DNA of 64,000 bases from Pyropia yezoensis (taxonomy: Eukaryota > Rhodophyta > Bangiophyceae > Bangiales > Bangiaceae), in contig CM020618.1 in assembly GCA_009829735.1 (NCBI GenBank), positions 23,235,346 to 23,299,345 on the forward strand, given 5' to 3'. Position 1 is the stretch's first letter, and each line of letters begins with the position of its first letter. The position numbers and the translations under genes are program-made. The notes under the pieces were generated by a model. The model was not told the DNA's origin and ran no database searches. It saw only the letters and a list, made by a program, of their open reading frames with translations. This document shows positions 55,259-64,000 of this stretch, piece by piece.

Positions 55259-55549
55259 TTAATCACTCTCAACGGTGGAGTGATTTGGGTGTAACAAAGC
55301 AACCCTGGCCACCACTTGTTCGTGCGTGACGTCCGTGCCGATCGTGAGCCCGTCGTCGACGTCGATGACCTTGACCGGCTCGCCGCCCCACCTTGGCGGT
55401 GCCGCAGTCGCCTACAGTGCCCGCGTCAAGTCGCGTGAGATGATAGCCAGGCCGCGCAGTAGGCCAGGGCCCATAACCTGTAGTGAGACGTCAGGGCCGA
55501 GTGCCCCGACCGCGAGCGTCGTCGCCACGCGCGCGGACCCAGTCCAAAC
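55259..55549 (-). pseudogene. unrecognised coding fragment with one in-frame TAG
   Basis: The minus-strand frame opens after a TGA at 55550-55552 and reads ARVATTLAVGALGPDVSLQ, MGPGLLRGLAIISRDLTRAL, then a TAG at 55412-55414, then in the same frame GGEPVKVIDVDDGLTIGTDV, THEQVVARVALLHPNHS and TAA at 55259-55261. Both parts look like real protein. TGTAG/GC at the TAG could instead be a 3' splice site. I do not recognise the family. It may be the 3' end of the ankyrin-like gene upstream on the same strand. Confidence 0.4.
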
Positions 55550-56140
55550 TCAGGGTGAAGGAGAAGGGGGTTCTGTGTCAAGCGCCCGCGTACTGCCCGG
55601 GGCTAGTCCTTGGGCGGCGTGCGTCATACACCCTCTCGGCGACGACCGCCCTCCTGGCGTCCGCGCCCGCTTTGGGCCTGCCCGTGGGGCAGGTCCCGCC
55701 AGTCGGTCGCCTGCCTGCCGCCCGTGGCAAGCCGGCCGTGCTGCCAAGCAGGTGTGGCCACCTGCCCGTGTGGCAGACCTGCTCTGCCCATCCGCATGGC
55801 AGGGCAGTCAGCGGCCCCATGCCGCCCGTCGTGCGGCGAGTGCAGCCTCCATCACTGATGGAGGGTGCATCCCTGCCCTTGGTTTGCAGCACCACCTGCA
55901 AGGCTGCCTTCCCCTGACCGGCGGACGGCGCTTCCGTGGGTGGCACCCAGCGCCTTCGGGTGCAGCGCACGACGCTGCTACAAACAGCCTGCTGCTCCGC
56001 ACCGCCGCCACCCAGCGACAGCCCGGTGCCGGCCACGTGGGGAATAAAGGGGCAGCAGGTAGGGGGAGGGGGGAGCAAGTACGTAGCACCCTTCCCCCCC
56101 CCCCCCACCAGCGTTCCACAACAAGGAGCGCCGTCACCGC

Positions 56141-56600
56141 CCATGCGTCGCCGCCGCCGCGTGCAGGGGCGTCCGGCGCACCATGTCCGCCACCCCAGCC
56201 GACGCGCCCTCCGCGAGCAGCGCGGCGACCACGTCCACGTGGCCTCGACGGCGCCGCCGTGCAACGCTGTCTGGCCCGTCTCGACCGTCGCATTGGCCGG
56301 CGTCCCCGCGTCCACCACCCGCCGCTAGTCGCCTCCGCGCGCGTGGAGGGCCTTGACCGCCTCCCCGGCGGCCGAGTCTACGGGCGGGGTGGCCGCGACC
56401 GCGACGTCGTCGGCGACCGGGGGAGGCTGTCCCTCTGGCCGGGCGACCACCTGCCCGGCAGGTGGCACTGCCCCCCCGTGGGGGGAACGCCTTTGCAGAC
56501 GGCCGCTCCCCCGCGCCGTCCTCCGAGGCGGCGGCAGAAGCAGCGTCGGCCAACACGAGTGGCGTGCCCGCATTCTCGGATGACAGCGGCTCACCAGCGG
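56141..56600 (-). pseudogene. ankyrin-repeat-like coding relic
   Basis: The minus strand reads SAAGEAVKALHARGGD, a TAG at 56325-56327, RRVVDAGTPANATVETGQTA then LHGGAV, and after a frame change HVDVVAALLAEGASAGVADM and RRTPLHAAAATHG. These are ankyrin consensus features (TALH / GHVDVVxALLxxGA / TPLHxAA). One stop and one frameshift interrupt two adjacent repeats. An Ala/Ser-rich frame precedes it to about 57000. A splice donor GTGACG near 56140 is possible, so it may be an old or mis-sequenced gene rather than a pure relic. Confidence 0.5.
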
Positions 56601-57335
56601 GGGCGGACACCGCGGCCCCTGGCCCTGCGTCGCCGCTCTCGCCGACCCGCGTCGCCACCGCCGACACCGTCGATGCCGCCGCCCCTCGTCGCTGCCATAC
56701 CGTCAAAGCCAGGGACAGTGGGGATGACATGAGGGGGTTGGGGTAGAAGGAGTATGTGGGCTGTGGGAGCGGCGATGACCCCATCCCCTTGGTGCAGGCA
56801 CGTGCAAAGATGGTGGGCGCGCGGACTTCACCAAGCGGCACGTACGACAAGCCGGGCAGCTGATTAGCAAAATCCCCGCGGGAAAAGTGACGGGGGAGGG
56901 CGGTGGTGATGTGTCCCTCATGCAGCTGCGTGCTATACCCATCAACTACAAAGACACCAAGCCGCCGAACACCCCACACTGCAGGGTGTGTGACAGGATC
57001 CCCCGAATCCAGGCTCCGGGTCTCGCCATTGTGCGTCCGTCGTCCCCTGGCACTCCTCCCCCCCCTCCCACTACCATGTCCCCTCGCCTCTATCAAATGA
57101 CGCCCGCTGTGGACAGCCAACAGCCCCACGAGGCAATCGACCCCATCTGGGTGGACCTGGACGTGTGCCCTACCACCCAGGCGCAGCCGATGCACACATC
57201 CAGCGGCGCCCTGCCATCGTCATCGTGACGACGGTGACCACCAACCATCTCTTCCACGCCAAATTCATTTACCGGATGGACAGGCAGACTGTCGACAGCG
57301 ACAATGCCACCCACGGCGCCATCCGACAAAGTGAT

Positions 57336-58442
57336 TCAGGTCGTTTTGACAACCTGCACCACATCCTCATCTGCTAGCAGGTGCCCAAAGCCCACGCGTT
57401 GCGGGTTGTGCTTGGTCGACGCCCCCCACACCAGACAGTACTTGACTTGCGACGCGTCAGCCAGCGACCGGTGAATCGTGCGGCACGCATCCTCAACCCG
57501 CGCTCCCTCCCGGAGCACGAGCGGGTCGCCAAAGTCTGGCGCCGCCCCCCGCTTCTTGGTGTACACACGACACAGTGCGAGCGTTGTCCAGATGCGGTCG
57601 ATGAGCGCGTCAATGTTGAGCCGGCTCTCGCAGCTCACCACCACCGTGTTGGGTTGCCGTGCCAGCCGGTCCACCTCTTCCAGCGATACCGAGTCAATCT
57701 TGTTGTACACGTACAAGCACTTGATGTACTGGCGGTTGCCCTCCACCACGTCCAGGAACTGGTCCACCGTCACATCCTCCCGCACAATGATGTCGGCGCT
57801 GTGGACAGCGCGGTCACGGAGGATGGCGATGCAAAGCTTGGCGTTGAGGTGCGTGAGCGGGAGGGTGGCGTTGAAGGAGACGCCGCCCGTCTTTTTCGGC
57901 TTGTAATAGACGTTGGGTGGCGACTGGTTGATGCGGATGCCCACCAGCGCAAGCTCCTGCTCCAGCAACCGCCGCTGTACGTCGCTCTTGGTCGCGTCCA
58001 GCATGAGCAACACCAGGTCTGCTGAGCGTGCCACCGCAATGACCTGGCGGCCGCGGCCCTTGCCCTGGGAAGCCCCCTCAATGATCCCTGGCAGGTCCAG
58101 CAGTTGGATGGTGGCGCCCTTGTGTTCGAGGATGCCCGGGATGCACGTGAGCGTGGTGAACTCGTACGAGGCGGCCTCCGACTTGGTCTTGGTCACCGTG
58201 GACAGGAGGGTCGACTTGCCCACAGAAGGGAAGCCGATGAGCGCCACCCGCGCGTCCCCATACTTCACCACCTCAAACTGCTTGTCCGCCGAGTTGCCCC
58301 CCGTCTTGGGGCCCTCAAGGAGCTGGGAGCGGAGCTTGGCGAGCTTGGACTTGAGCAGCCCCAAGTGGAACTCGGTGGCCTTGTTCTTTTGCGTCTTGGC
58401 CATTTCGGCCTCGATGTCCTTTATCCGCTCCAGGATGCCCAT
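57336..58442 (-). CDS. DRG1: developmentally regulated GTP-binding protein 1 (DRG1/Rbg1)
   Basis: 368 residues, intronless, full length for the family. Starts MGILERIKDIEAEMAKTQKN with the amino-terminal helix-turn-helix, followed by the Lys/Leu-rich LGLLKSKLAKLRSQLL. G1 GFPSVGKST (about residues 71-79), switch region with TTLTCIPG, G3 DLPGIIEGA, G4 NKID and the inserted S5D2L-like region precede the carboxy-terminal TGS domain (DPLVLREGARVEDACRTIHR). DRG1 binds ribosomes with its partner DFRP1/Tma46 and helps resolve stalled translation; it is K+-dependent. Start at 58442 chosen because conservation begins there; the frame is open to 58526. Confidence 0.97.
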   Translation of the reverse strand: MGILERIKDIEAEMAKTQKNKATEFHLGLLKSKLAKLRSQLLEGPKTGGNSADKQFEVVKYGDARVALIGFPSVGKSTLLSTVTKTKSEAASYEFTTLTCIPGILEHKGATIQLLDLPGIIEGASQGKGRGRQVIAVARSADLVLLMLDATKSDVQRRLLEQELALVGIRINQSPPNVYYKPKKTGGVSFNATLPLTHLNAKLCIAILRDRAVHSADIIVREDVTVDQFLDVVEGNRQYIKCLYVYNKIDSVSLEEVDRLARQPNTVVVSCESRLNIDALIDRIWTTLALCRVYTKKRGAAPDFGDPLVLREGARVEDACRTIHRSLADASQVKYCLVWGASTKHNPQRVGFGHLLADEDVVQVVKTT

Positions 58443-58752
58443 GGTAGCGCGCTGAGGGGGACACCCCGACGACCGCGAGCGCCCGTGGCAGCAGCAGTGG
58501 CAGGAAGTAGCGACCGCGGCAGCCAAAAACGCTCAAGCACAGGGTCGTCTCGGCAGACAGGTAGGGGAGAGATGGGCGCAAAATGGTTAAGTGCGCAGGA
58601 GACCAACCGAGGCGATCGCCACGGAACGCACGACACAGCACTCCTTGGACGCCTTCGCGTGGAGCCTGTGGACGAGCACGCTGTGCACGCGGAAGGCCTT
58701 GAGAGGCTCCCACACCGAATCCGCGATGAAATTCCGGGGGGATTTACACGAT

Positions 58753-58928
58753 AGTTGACATGTCCATGCTGAACTCCAACAAGGTTATGCAATCCTTCTC
58801 TCTGAGCAAGGCCACAACCTGGAGCATTGAGTCAAAGTTAGTTGACATGTCCATGTTCAATCCCATCAAGTTCATGCAATACTTCTCTCTGAACATGGTC
58901 ACGAACGGGAGTGTTCAATCAAGGGTAA
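58753..58928. repeat. two imperfect 88-bp direct repeats
   Basis: Both units begin GTTGACATGTCCATG and share CAATxCTTCTCTCTGA. Located just upstream of the DRG1 region. They look like an ancient tandem duplication. Confidence 0.55.
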
Positions 58929-59004
58929 ACTATGGTTCGGCAGTAGTACCAGAAGATTCAGCCACCAGCTAATACCCATACTTGGGAGTTCAATCGCTAT
59001 CATC

Positions 59005-59128
59005 GTGCCCCAATCAAACCATTCTCTAACGAATCAAACCATTCGCACCCCAATCAAACCGTTCTCGCCCCGATCAGACCATTCTCACCCCAATCAGACC
59101 ATTCTCACCCCAATCAGATCATTCTGTT
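59005..59128. repeat. 20-bp minisatellite
   Basis: About six units of CACCCCAATCAGACCATTCT with decay toward the left end; the last three are nearly perfect. Confidence 0.85.
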
Positions 59129-59639
59129 GGCAGGCGCTGGGTGCTTCTTGGTCGGGGAGAGCACTTGGCGTCGGGGGAGGTAGCGGCTGCTGCCGGACGT
59201 GGTGGCCGTTGGCTGGTGGCGGTTAAGGCGGCGGTCAGTCGTGAGCGCTGCCCGTATAAGAGGCCAGCGACCGCTGTCCGTGGTGCTACGGCTGTTCTCT
59301 GGGACAGTGGGGAGGGTCGGCTATCGGACGGGGCGGTGGCCGGGGCGCGTTGGTTCCACCGCGAGGCAGTAGCCGGTGACTCCGGACCTGCTTGGGACGG
59401 TGGCGTACATGTTGTGATGAAAAGGTGTGAACCGGTGTACTTTGCAACGGGGGCGCGGGTGGTCGCCCATCCAGGGAGCTTCGGCTTACTGCACCTGCCG
59501 CAGCACGGAGGGTCTTCCTTTGCGAGCCAGCGTACCTTGGCAAATTCATAGCATCGATACGGGCGTAAAGCGCCGCAGCCGCGTCGCAGTACCTGCCCGA
59601 CGCACCGCCAGTATAGCCCGGGAGATCAACAGCGCCAAA

Positions 59640-59800
59640 GACCAATGGCGTATCGGCAGCAAAGTCACTGGGAGGCCAAGGTTGCTGCTCTTGGAGCGCA
59701 AGCCACGGGACCAAGATGGGAGCCCAAACGGGAGGGGTTTGTTGTTCTACCATGGCCGGCGGTGGATTCGCCGCCGGCCGACCTCGTTATAAACCCACGG
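59640..59800 (+). repeat. LTR-like direct repeat, left copy, with TATA box
   Basis: Matches 63845-64000 in the same orientation: GGGAGGCCAAGGTTGCTG, CACGGGACCAAGATGGGAGC, a strong stem GGCCGGCGG/CCGCCGGCC and TATAAA (59788-59793). Same order and nearly the same spacing (124 and 122 bp from GTCAC to TATAAA). Probably part of an LTR promoter; exact ends not determined. Confidence 0.6.
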
Positions 59801-60511
59801 AGACACCACAACTACCCTCCTCCCCAACATGCAACTCCATTTGGTTCCACGTTACTCGTAAATACCGTAACCAAAGCGAGCTTCCAACTTGACAGTTGAG
59901 GCTTAGAAGTAGCCCCCCGAATTAGGGTCGCAATGCGGTCATCCATATTGCTAAATATCCCCCCGCCTTAGATTCGGCCCGTCCTCGGGTCGATCTGTAT
60001 TTGGCGTTCGGAATGAAGAAGCGTCGCGCGACCGTTCACCAGGCGGGCGGGGCTTTGCGCCCGTGCACCGTAGCCTATCCGTTTCGGGGTCTGTTGAGGG
60101 GGCTGCCCCCCTTGTGTGGCTCGCTGAATTTTCCGATGCGGGCTTCGGTTCATGACCCCTCCGGGGTGTGGTGCAAGCGGATCCGCCACCAGAGGACTGT
60201 TGGTTGGCGCGGCTGTCTCGAGTGAGCAAGAGAGGCTGAGGAGCTCCTGCGTCGAGCGGGGGCGGTTGCCGGGGGGTTACCCTCCTGATTCACCCCGTGA
60301 GGGGGTGTGGCGTGGGCCCAGGTGCCTGAGTGGAACGCGCTCGTAGCTGTGTGTGGCGCGGGTCGTCCCGGTTGCTGCCCGCAGATGGGTAGTGGCGTAC
60401 ATAAGCGCCGGTGCCTGCGCTTTCCAGGCTCGTCTCGGCGTCCTCACCGTACTGGGGTGTCACCAGCTGCGTCCCGATTGCGAGCGAACCCCTGCTGCCT
60501 CGGTCTGCACC
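59801..60511. other. leader region of the right-hand element
   Basis: No gene. AT-richer at 59800-59960, then GC-rich up to the first ATG of the coding relic. Would correspond to R/U5, primer site and leader if the flanking repeats are LTRs. Confidence 0.35.
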
Positions 60512-62881
60512 ATGGACGATCCTGAGGTATCACGTGACGTGAACGACCCCCTCGTTGAGGAGGACATCGAGGACTACGAGGCCGTCTCGTCTCTTCCTGA
60601 CGGACGCTTCCTGGCCAGTTCGTCTGACGAGGACGAGGCGGGCGGGGATCCGTCCCGCGCGGCCACGTCTAGCGTCCCGACGGCGCGTCCTTCGGGTGAG
60701 CTGATGTCGGTGTGCGGCGGCACCACGGCTCCGTCGGTGGGATGTCAACCTGGGGTGGCGGACCCGCTTCCTCCTCCGCCGGCTGCGCGGCTAGAAACGA
60801 GCGCCGGTGCCGGTGCGGGGCTCTCTCAAGGTGGCACTGCGGAGGCGATGGTGGTCTAGCGCCCGTCGTCGGCGGTAGCAACGCCCCGTCCGTTATGGCG
60901 GGTCAAGGTGGTCCGGGTCCCCGGTTGGCCGGCGTTCCGGAGACCATCGTGGCGGACGTACCCTCCAGCTCCGGGGCTTCCCGTCATGGGCCACTGGCCA
61001 GTCTTCCCGTCGCGGAGGTTCCCCCGGCGGACGGGGTGCTACCCGCGGTGCAGCAGGCTTCCGTTGGTCAAGGCGCGCCCTCCCCCCTGGCGGTAGACGG
61101 TGGGGGTCACTCCGGGCGGGTGCCCGCCCTTCTTCTTCCTCCTCGGCCCCGTGTGGCCGTGCCGATGCAACTGCCCGTTGGGCTCCTGCAGTTGCCGGCG
61201 GTGCTTGCTGGGCCGGCCCGGGTTGCCTTTTCGTATGGCGGCGTGGCGGTGACGGTGGGGCCCCCCCCGTTCTCGGTCCCGGACGTGTTTGCTTGGATTC
61301 GGCGTCTGTCGGTCAAGGATCCCATGGACTCCGCCAGTCGGATGTTGGTGGACTTTCACCCCCCGGGTTGTCGTCGAGGTGCCTCCTCTCCCGTCTCGCT
61401 GGACCCGTGTTGGTAGCGGGAGTTGGCTAGGCTGGTTGCGCAGCCGGAATCGGTGCGCGTGGCGCATCATTGGGTGTTGAGCAAGCCGGACGACCGCCAT
61501 CCCCAACTCTGGCGCGCCCGCCTCGGTTGGGCCTCGGAGGATGTTCTCAGCTTCTTCTTTGGGATGCGCGACCTGGTCGCGCCTGCGTTTCCGCGGGACA
61601 TCGACTACCCAACCGGTGCTCTCGGGGTTGCTGCCGCTACAGCTGCTGTGGCGTGTGGGCAGACCGTGACCGGTACCAACCGGTATCCTGGGTTGGATGA
61701 CTTCCCGGGGGGAGCCCCGTATCTGTCGTTGACGGCAAGCTTTCCGCCCGTGGCTGGGCTCAAGTCGGCGTCGAGTTCGCGGCGCAACCGTGGCACCATC
61801 GCGGATGCACTTCGCACGGTTCTAACGTGTGCTCTGCGGACCGGTAACGGTCGTGCGCCAGCGTACACCATGTTGCTCCCATCTAGGTGGCAGGAAGGGT
61901 GGGAGCCCGCCCCGGTTTTCCGGTTAGACACCGGTCCGTGCCTCCGGTACTTCAGTAGCGTGCTGGCTCGCTGGCAGGCCCGGCTGTTTCATATTCCGAC
62001 GGGTTTCCGTCGGCGCATTGGGGAGATAGGCGTTGATGCCATTGCTGCGCGGACGGGTCTGGCCGGGGAGTTGGAGTCCCTTCTGGCCGTCCACGGTGCC
62101 GTGAACTGATCAGCGGTATCGACCTTGCCTCCGTTCCGGGAGCCGCAGGCTGGGGCTCTTCCCATGCCTCATCACTCTCTTCGTAACCGCCATGCTAGCT
62201 CGGGTGAGGAGAACTACTGTGGGGGGGCGTTCACCGAGGCCGTCGCCGGCCTGGGTAATCCCGTGGTCCTCCCTGATCCTCTTCAGATGGTGGCCCCGTG
62301 GCTCGGTAATCTGACTCCGACGGGGGCTGGTCGTCGTCACCGTTGGTGGGACTCTACGGGTGGGGGACGTGAGACATCCCGGCGACGCGGGGAATCCCGT
62401 CGGGACTCCGGTGGGCCTGCTTCCATGGGGTCAGCTCATCCCCCACGGTCATACTGTGCCCCGTACTGGGTGCCAAGGGCTTCCGCGGTGGCCGTAGTGG
62501 CTCCCGCGGTGGCGGTGCCGGCTCCTCAGGCTGCGGAGGTGTCATCGTATGCCCCCTTCAGGCCAGACGGAGGCTCGCGTCTATTGTAAGAGGGCGTTGA
62601 CGCCCTTTTTACCCGCGAGTTGCGAGAGGAGCTCTAATATAGCTGGAGGGACATCCGCCCAGGTGCTGCGCTGGTTGGTACCGCGTGTTGCTTCGGTGGG
62701 GTACTGGACCGCATCCAGCTAGCCTTGGAGTCAGTGGAGGCTGGTCACAGCACTCCAGTGGAGCTTTGCACTGAGCTGACGCAGGCGGTTGACCGTCATG
62801 AGATTGCTGATCGGTGGACTGGGGCAGTGTACTCGACGACGCGTGAGTGGCCCCCTTCTGCCGGTGGGGGTACCCCTTACT
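60512..62881 (+). pseudogene. unrecognised element-borne coding region, about 790 codons, broken
   Basis: Starts MDDPEVSRDVNDPLVEEDIE in one frame to about 60855, then a frameshift, then one continuous frame to TGA 62879-62881 interrupted only by TAG 61414-61416, TGA 62107-62109, TAA 62587-62589 and TAA 62635-62637. Parts: acidic amino end, Pro/Ala-rich middle with VAVPMQLPVGLLQLPAVLAG, a globular part (SKPDDRHPQLWRARLGWASE, LDDFPGGAPYLSLTASFPPV, IPTGFRRRIGEIGVDAIAAR), an Arg/Pro-rich linker, and a helical end (GVLDRIQLALESVEAGHS). No RT, integrase or zinc knuckle is visible. A gag-like protein of a non-autonomous LTR element is one possibility, inferred only from the flanking repeats. Confidence 0.5.
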
Positions 62882-63844
62882 GAGGGTTGTGTCTTGACCG
62901 AGAGACGGTGTCGACTTGAATGAGAGGAGCACGGTGACCCTGATGGTGGCCGGGTGATAGTGAGAACAAACTCATCCCCTGCGGGGGCATTGCTTGACTC
63001 CGTTCGTCGCCTTCGGGGAGTCCCACTTCTGGCTTAGTCGTGACTTGCCCCACGCTCTGTCGCTCCCCAACCCATCCTGGTTGGGAAATACTTGTAGAGG
63101 TCATCCTCCCCAACGCGGTCACTTGCCTCCATGAGTGTAGGTCTACCATGGTGTAAGCCCCAGGCTACGTCGATATTATCGGTGTTATCCTTTACCTTCA
63201 AGTCAAAACTGATGAAGGTTAAGTGTCCACTTAAAGGTATATCTCACGCAATAAGATTTTCGTTGAAAAATTCGCTACAGTGGATGGGCGTCCGACTGAG
63301 ACTCAAAACTTCGCAGAAAACTAGACGATCGCGCTCCGGTGCTGTATAAAAAAACAAGCGACGACGTCTCGAGGTAGCCGGAGTCAGCGTTCGTAGCGAT
63401 CTCGAGCGGCGCTTCGCTCCACGTCTCTCCCCACTTCACGACACATGTGATCCGAGTGAGGTCGACGAAATGGGGGCTACTTTATTCCGGCGAACTTCCG
63501 TTAAACGCTGTCGAGTCTGACGTCCTGGGTGGGCGGACGCCCGTAGTGATTGGGCGGGGTGACTGACTGCGGGTGTCGCGTTGGGTAGCGTCCGTTCTGC
63601 CTCGGTGGCGCGCGATTCCCCCCCCCCATCACGTGCCCCCCCTGCTGCGACGCCCCCCGTGGGGGCAGCCGGATGCGCCCTCCGTCGCGCCCTCCCCCCC
63701 GCCCGCCACCCCCTGCCGCTGCCCTGCGCTCCCTCCTCTTCCTGGCAACCCTGTACGCAGGCGCATGGCTGCCGCGGCTTGCGCTGCTTGGCGGCCTGCT
63801 TTAGCACAATAGGGATCCGTCGCACGTCCACTCTCAGGGAACAC
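62882..63844. other. non-coding 3' part of the right-hand element
   Basis: No frame is supported. Mixed GC, with an AT-rich patch at 63160-63350 and a C/G-rich stretch at 63600-63740. Confidence 0.4.
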
Positions 63845-64000
63845 TCACCAAGGGGGATCGGCACCAACGTCACCGGGAGGCCAAGGTTGCTGTCCTTGGA
63901 GCGCAAGCCACGGGACCAAGATGGGAGCCCAAATGGGAGGGGTCTGTTGTTCTACCTTGGCCGGCGGTGGATTCGCCGCCGGCCCCCACGTTATAAACCC
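63845..64000 (+). repeat. LTR-like direct repeat, right copy, cut by the window edge
   Basis: Counterpart of 59640-59800, including the GC stem (63959-63984) and TATAAA (63992-63997). Continues beyond the window. Confidence 0.6.

Noticed and set aside
62588..62614. GC hairpin followed by T-run resembling a bacterial terminator
   Set aside because: Eukaryotic context, and it lies within the decayed coding region.
1..64000. CRISPR arrays, bacterial operons, rRNA or tRNA genes
   Set aside because: No spaced identical repeats of CRISPR type, no operon layout, and no cloverleaf or rRNA sequence was recognised by eye. A tRNA scan would be needed to exclude tRNAs fully.

Overview
This window is nuclear DNA from a very GC-rich eukaryote. 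Several genes contain spliceosomal introns with GT...AG ends (donors GTACGT, GTACGG, GTATGT; acceptors TGCAG, TGTAG, CACAG, GGCAG), introns are few and short (about 250-420 bp), and the families are eukaryotic: an SCP-type CTD phosphatase, RAD23, DRG1, a mitochondrial carrier and a DJ-1-like protein with a targeting-type leader. Extreme GC, long G/C homopolymers, Ala/Pro/Gly-rich shadow frames, compact genes and abundant Ty3 elements fit a bangiophyte red alga (Porphyra/Pyropia type) best. That taxonomic guess is inference only.

Host genes are sparse islands. In order they are: the amino-terminal part of an FCP1/SCP-like phosphatase (minus, running off the left edge); an intact hAT transposase (8238-10865, minus); a small BTB-like gene (11646-12392, minus) with a broken partial duplicate near 19231-19510; a two-exon SAM-dependent methyltransferase (13213-14833, plus) convergent with a two-exon RAD23 (15415-17140, minus); a two-exon mitochondrial carrier resembling the SAM carrier (23217-25200, plus) convergent with a DJ-1/PfpI protein (25820-26680, minus); and an intronless DRG1 GTPase (57336-58442, minus).

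The rest is mostly mobile DNA. At 17703-19105 four TA-type or palindromic elements lie inside one another. At 29908-32870 is a decayed gene resembling KDZ transposases with a cysteine cluster. From 34299 to 53398 a Ty3/gypsy element on the minus strand (element A) is split by a second element of the same family on the plus strand (element B, 38686-48010, 470-bp LTRs, 5-bp target duplication TCAAT). The 5' LTR of A is itself split by a 1.66-kb terminal-inverted-repeat element (51683-53342). Pol of this family ends in a chromodomain. Between pol and the 3' LTR both elements carry an extra ORF in antisense. In B it is an intact 687-codon frame although gag and pol carry at least eight inactivating lesions. 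This antisense ORF is the most interesting item in the window.

The right end (59640-64000) holds a probable further LTR-type element with a broken, unrecognised coding region of about 790 codons. Large GC-rich stretches (1340-2990, 4040-7500, 19700-22260, 26700-29880) contain no gene I can defend, although short coding-like pieces are pointed out.
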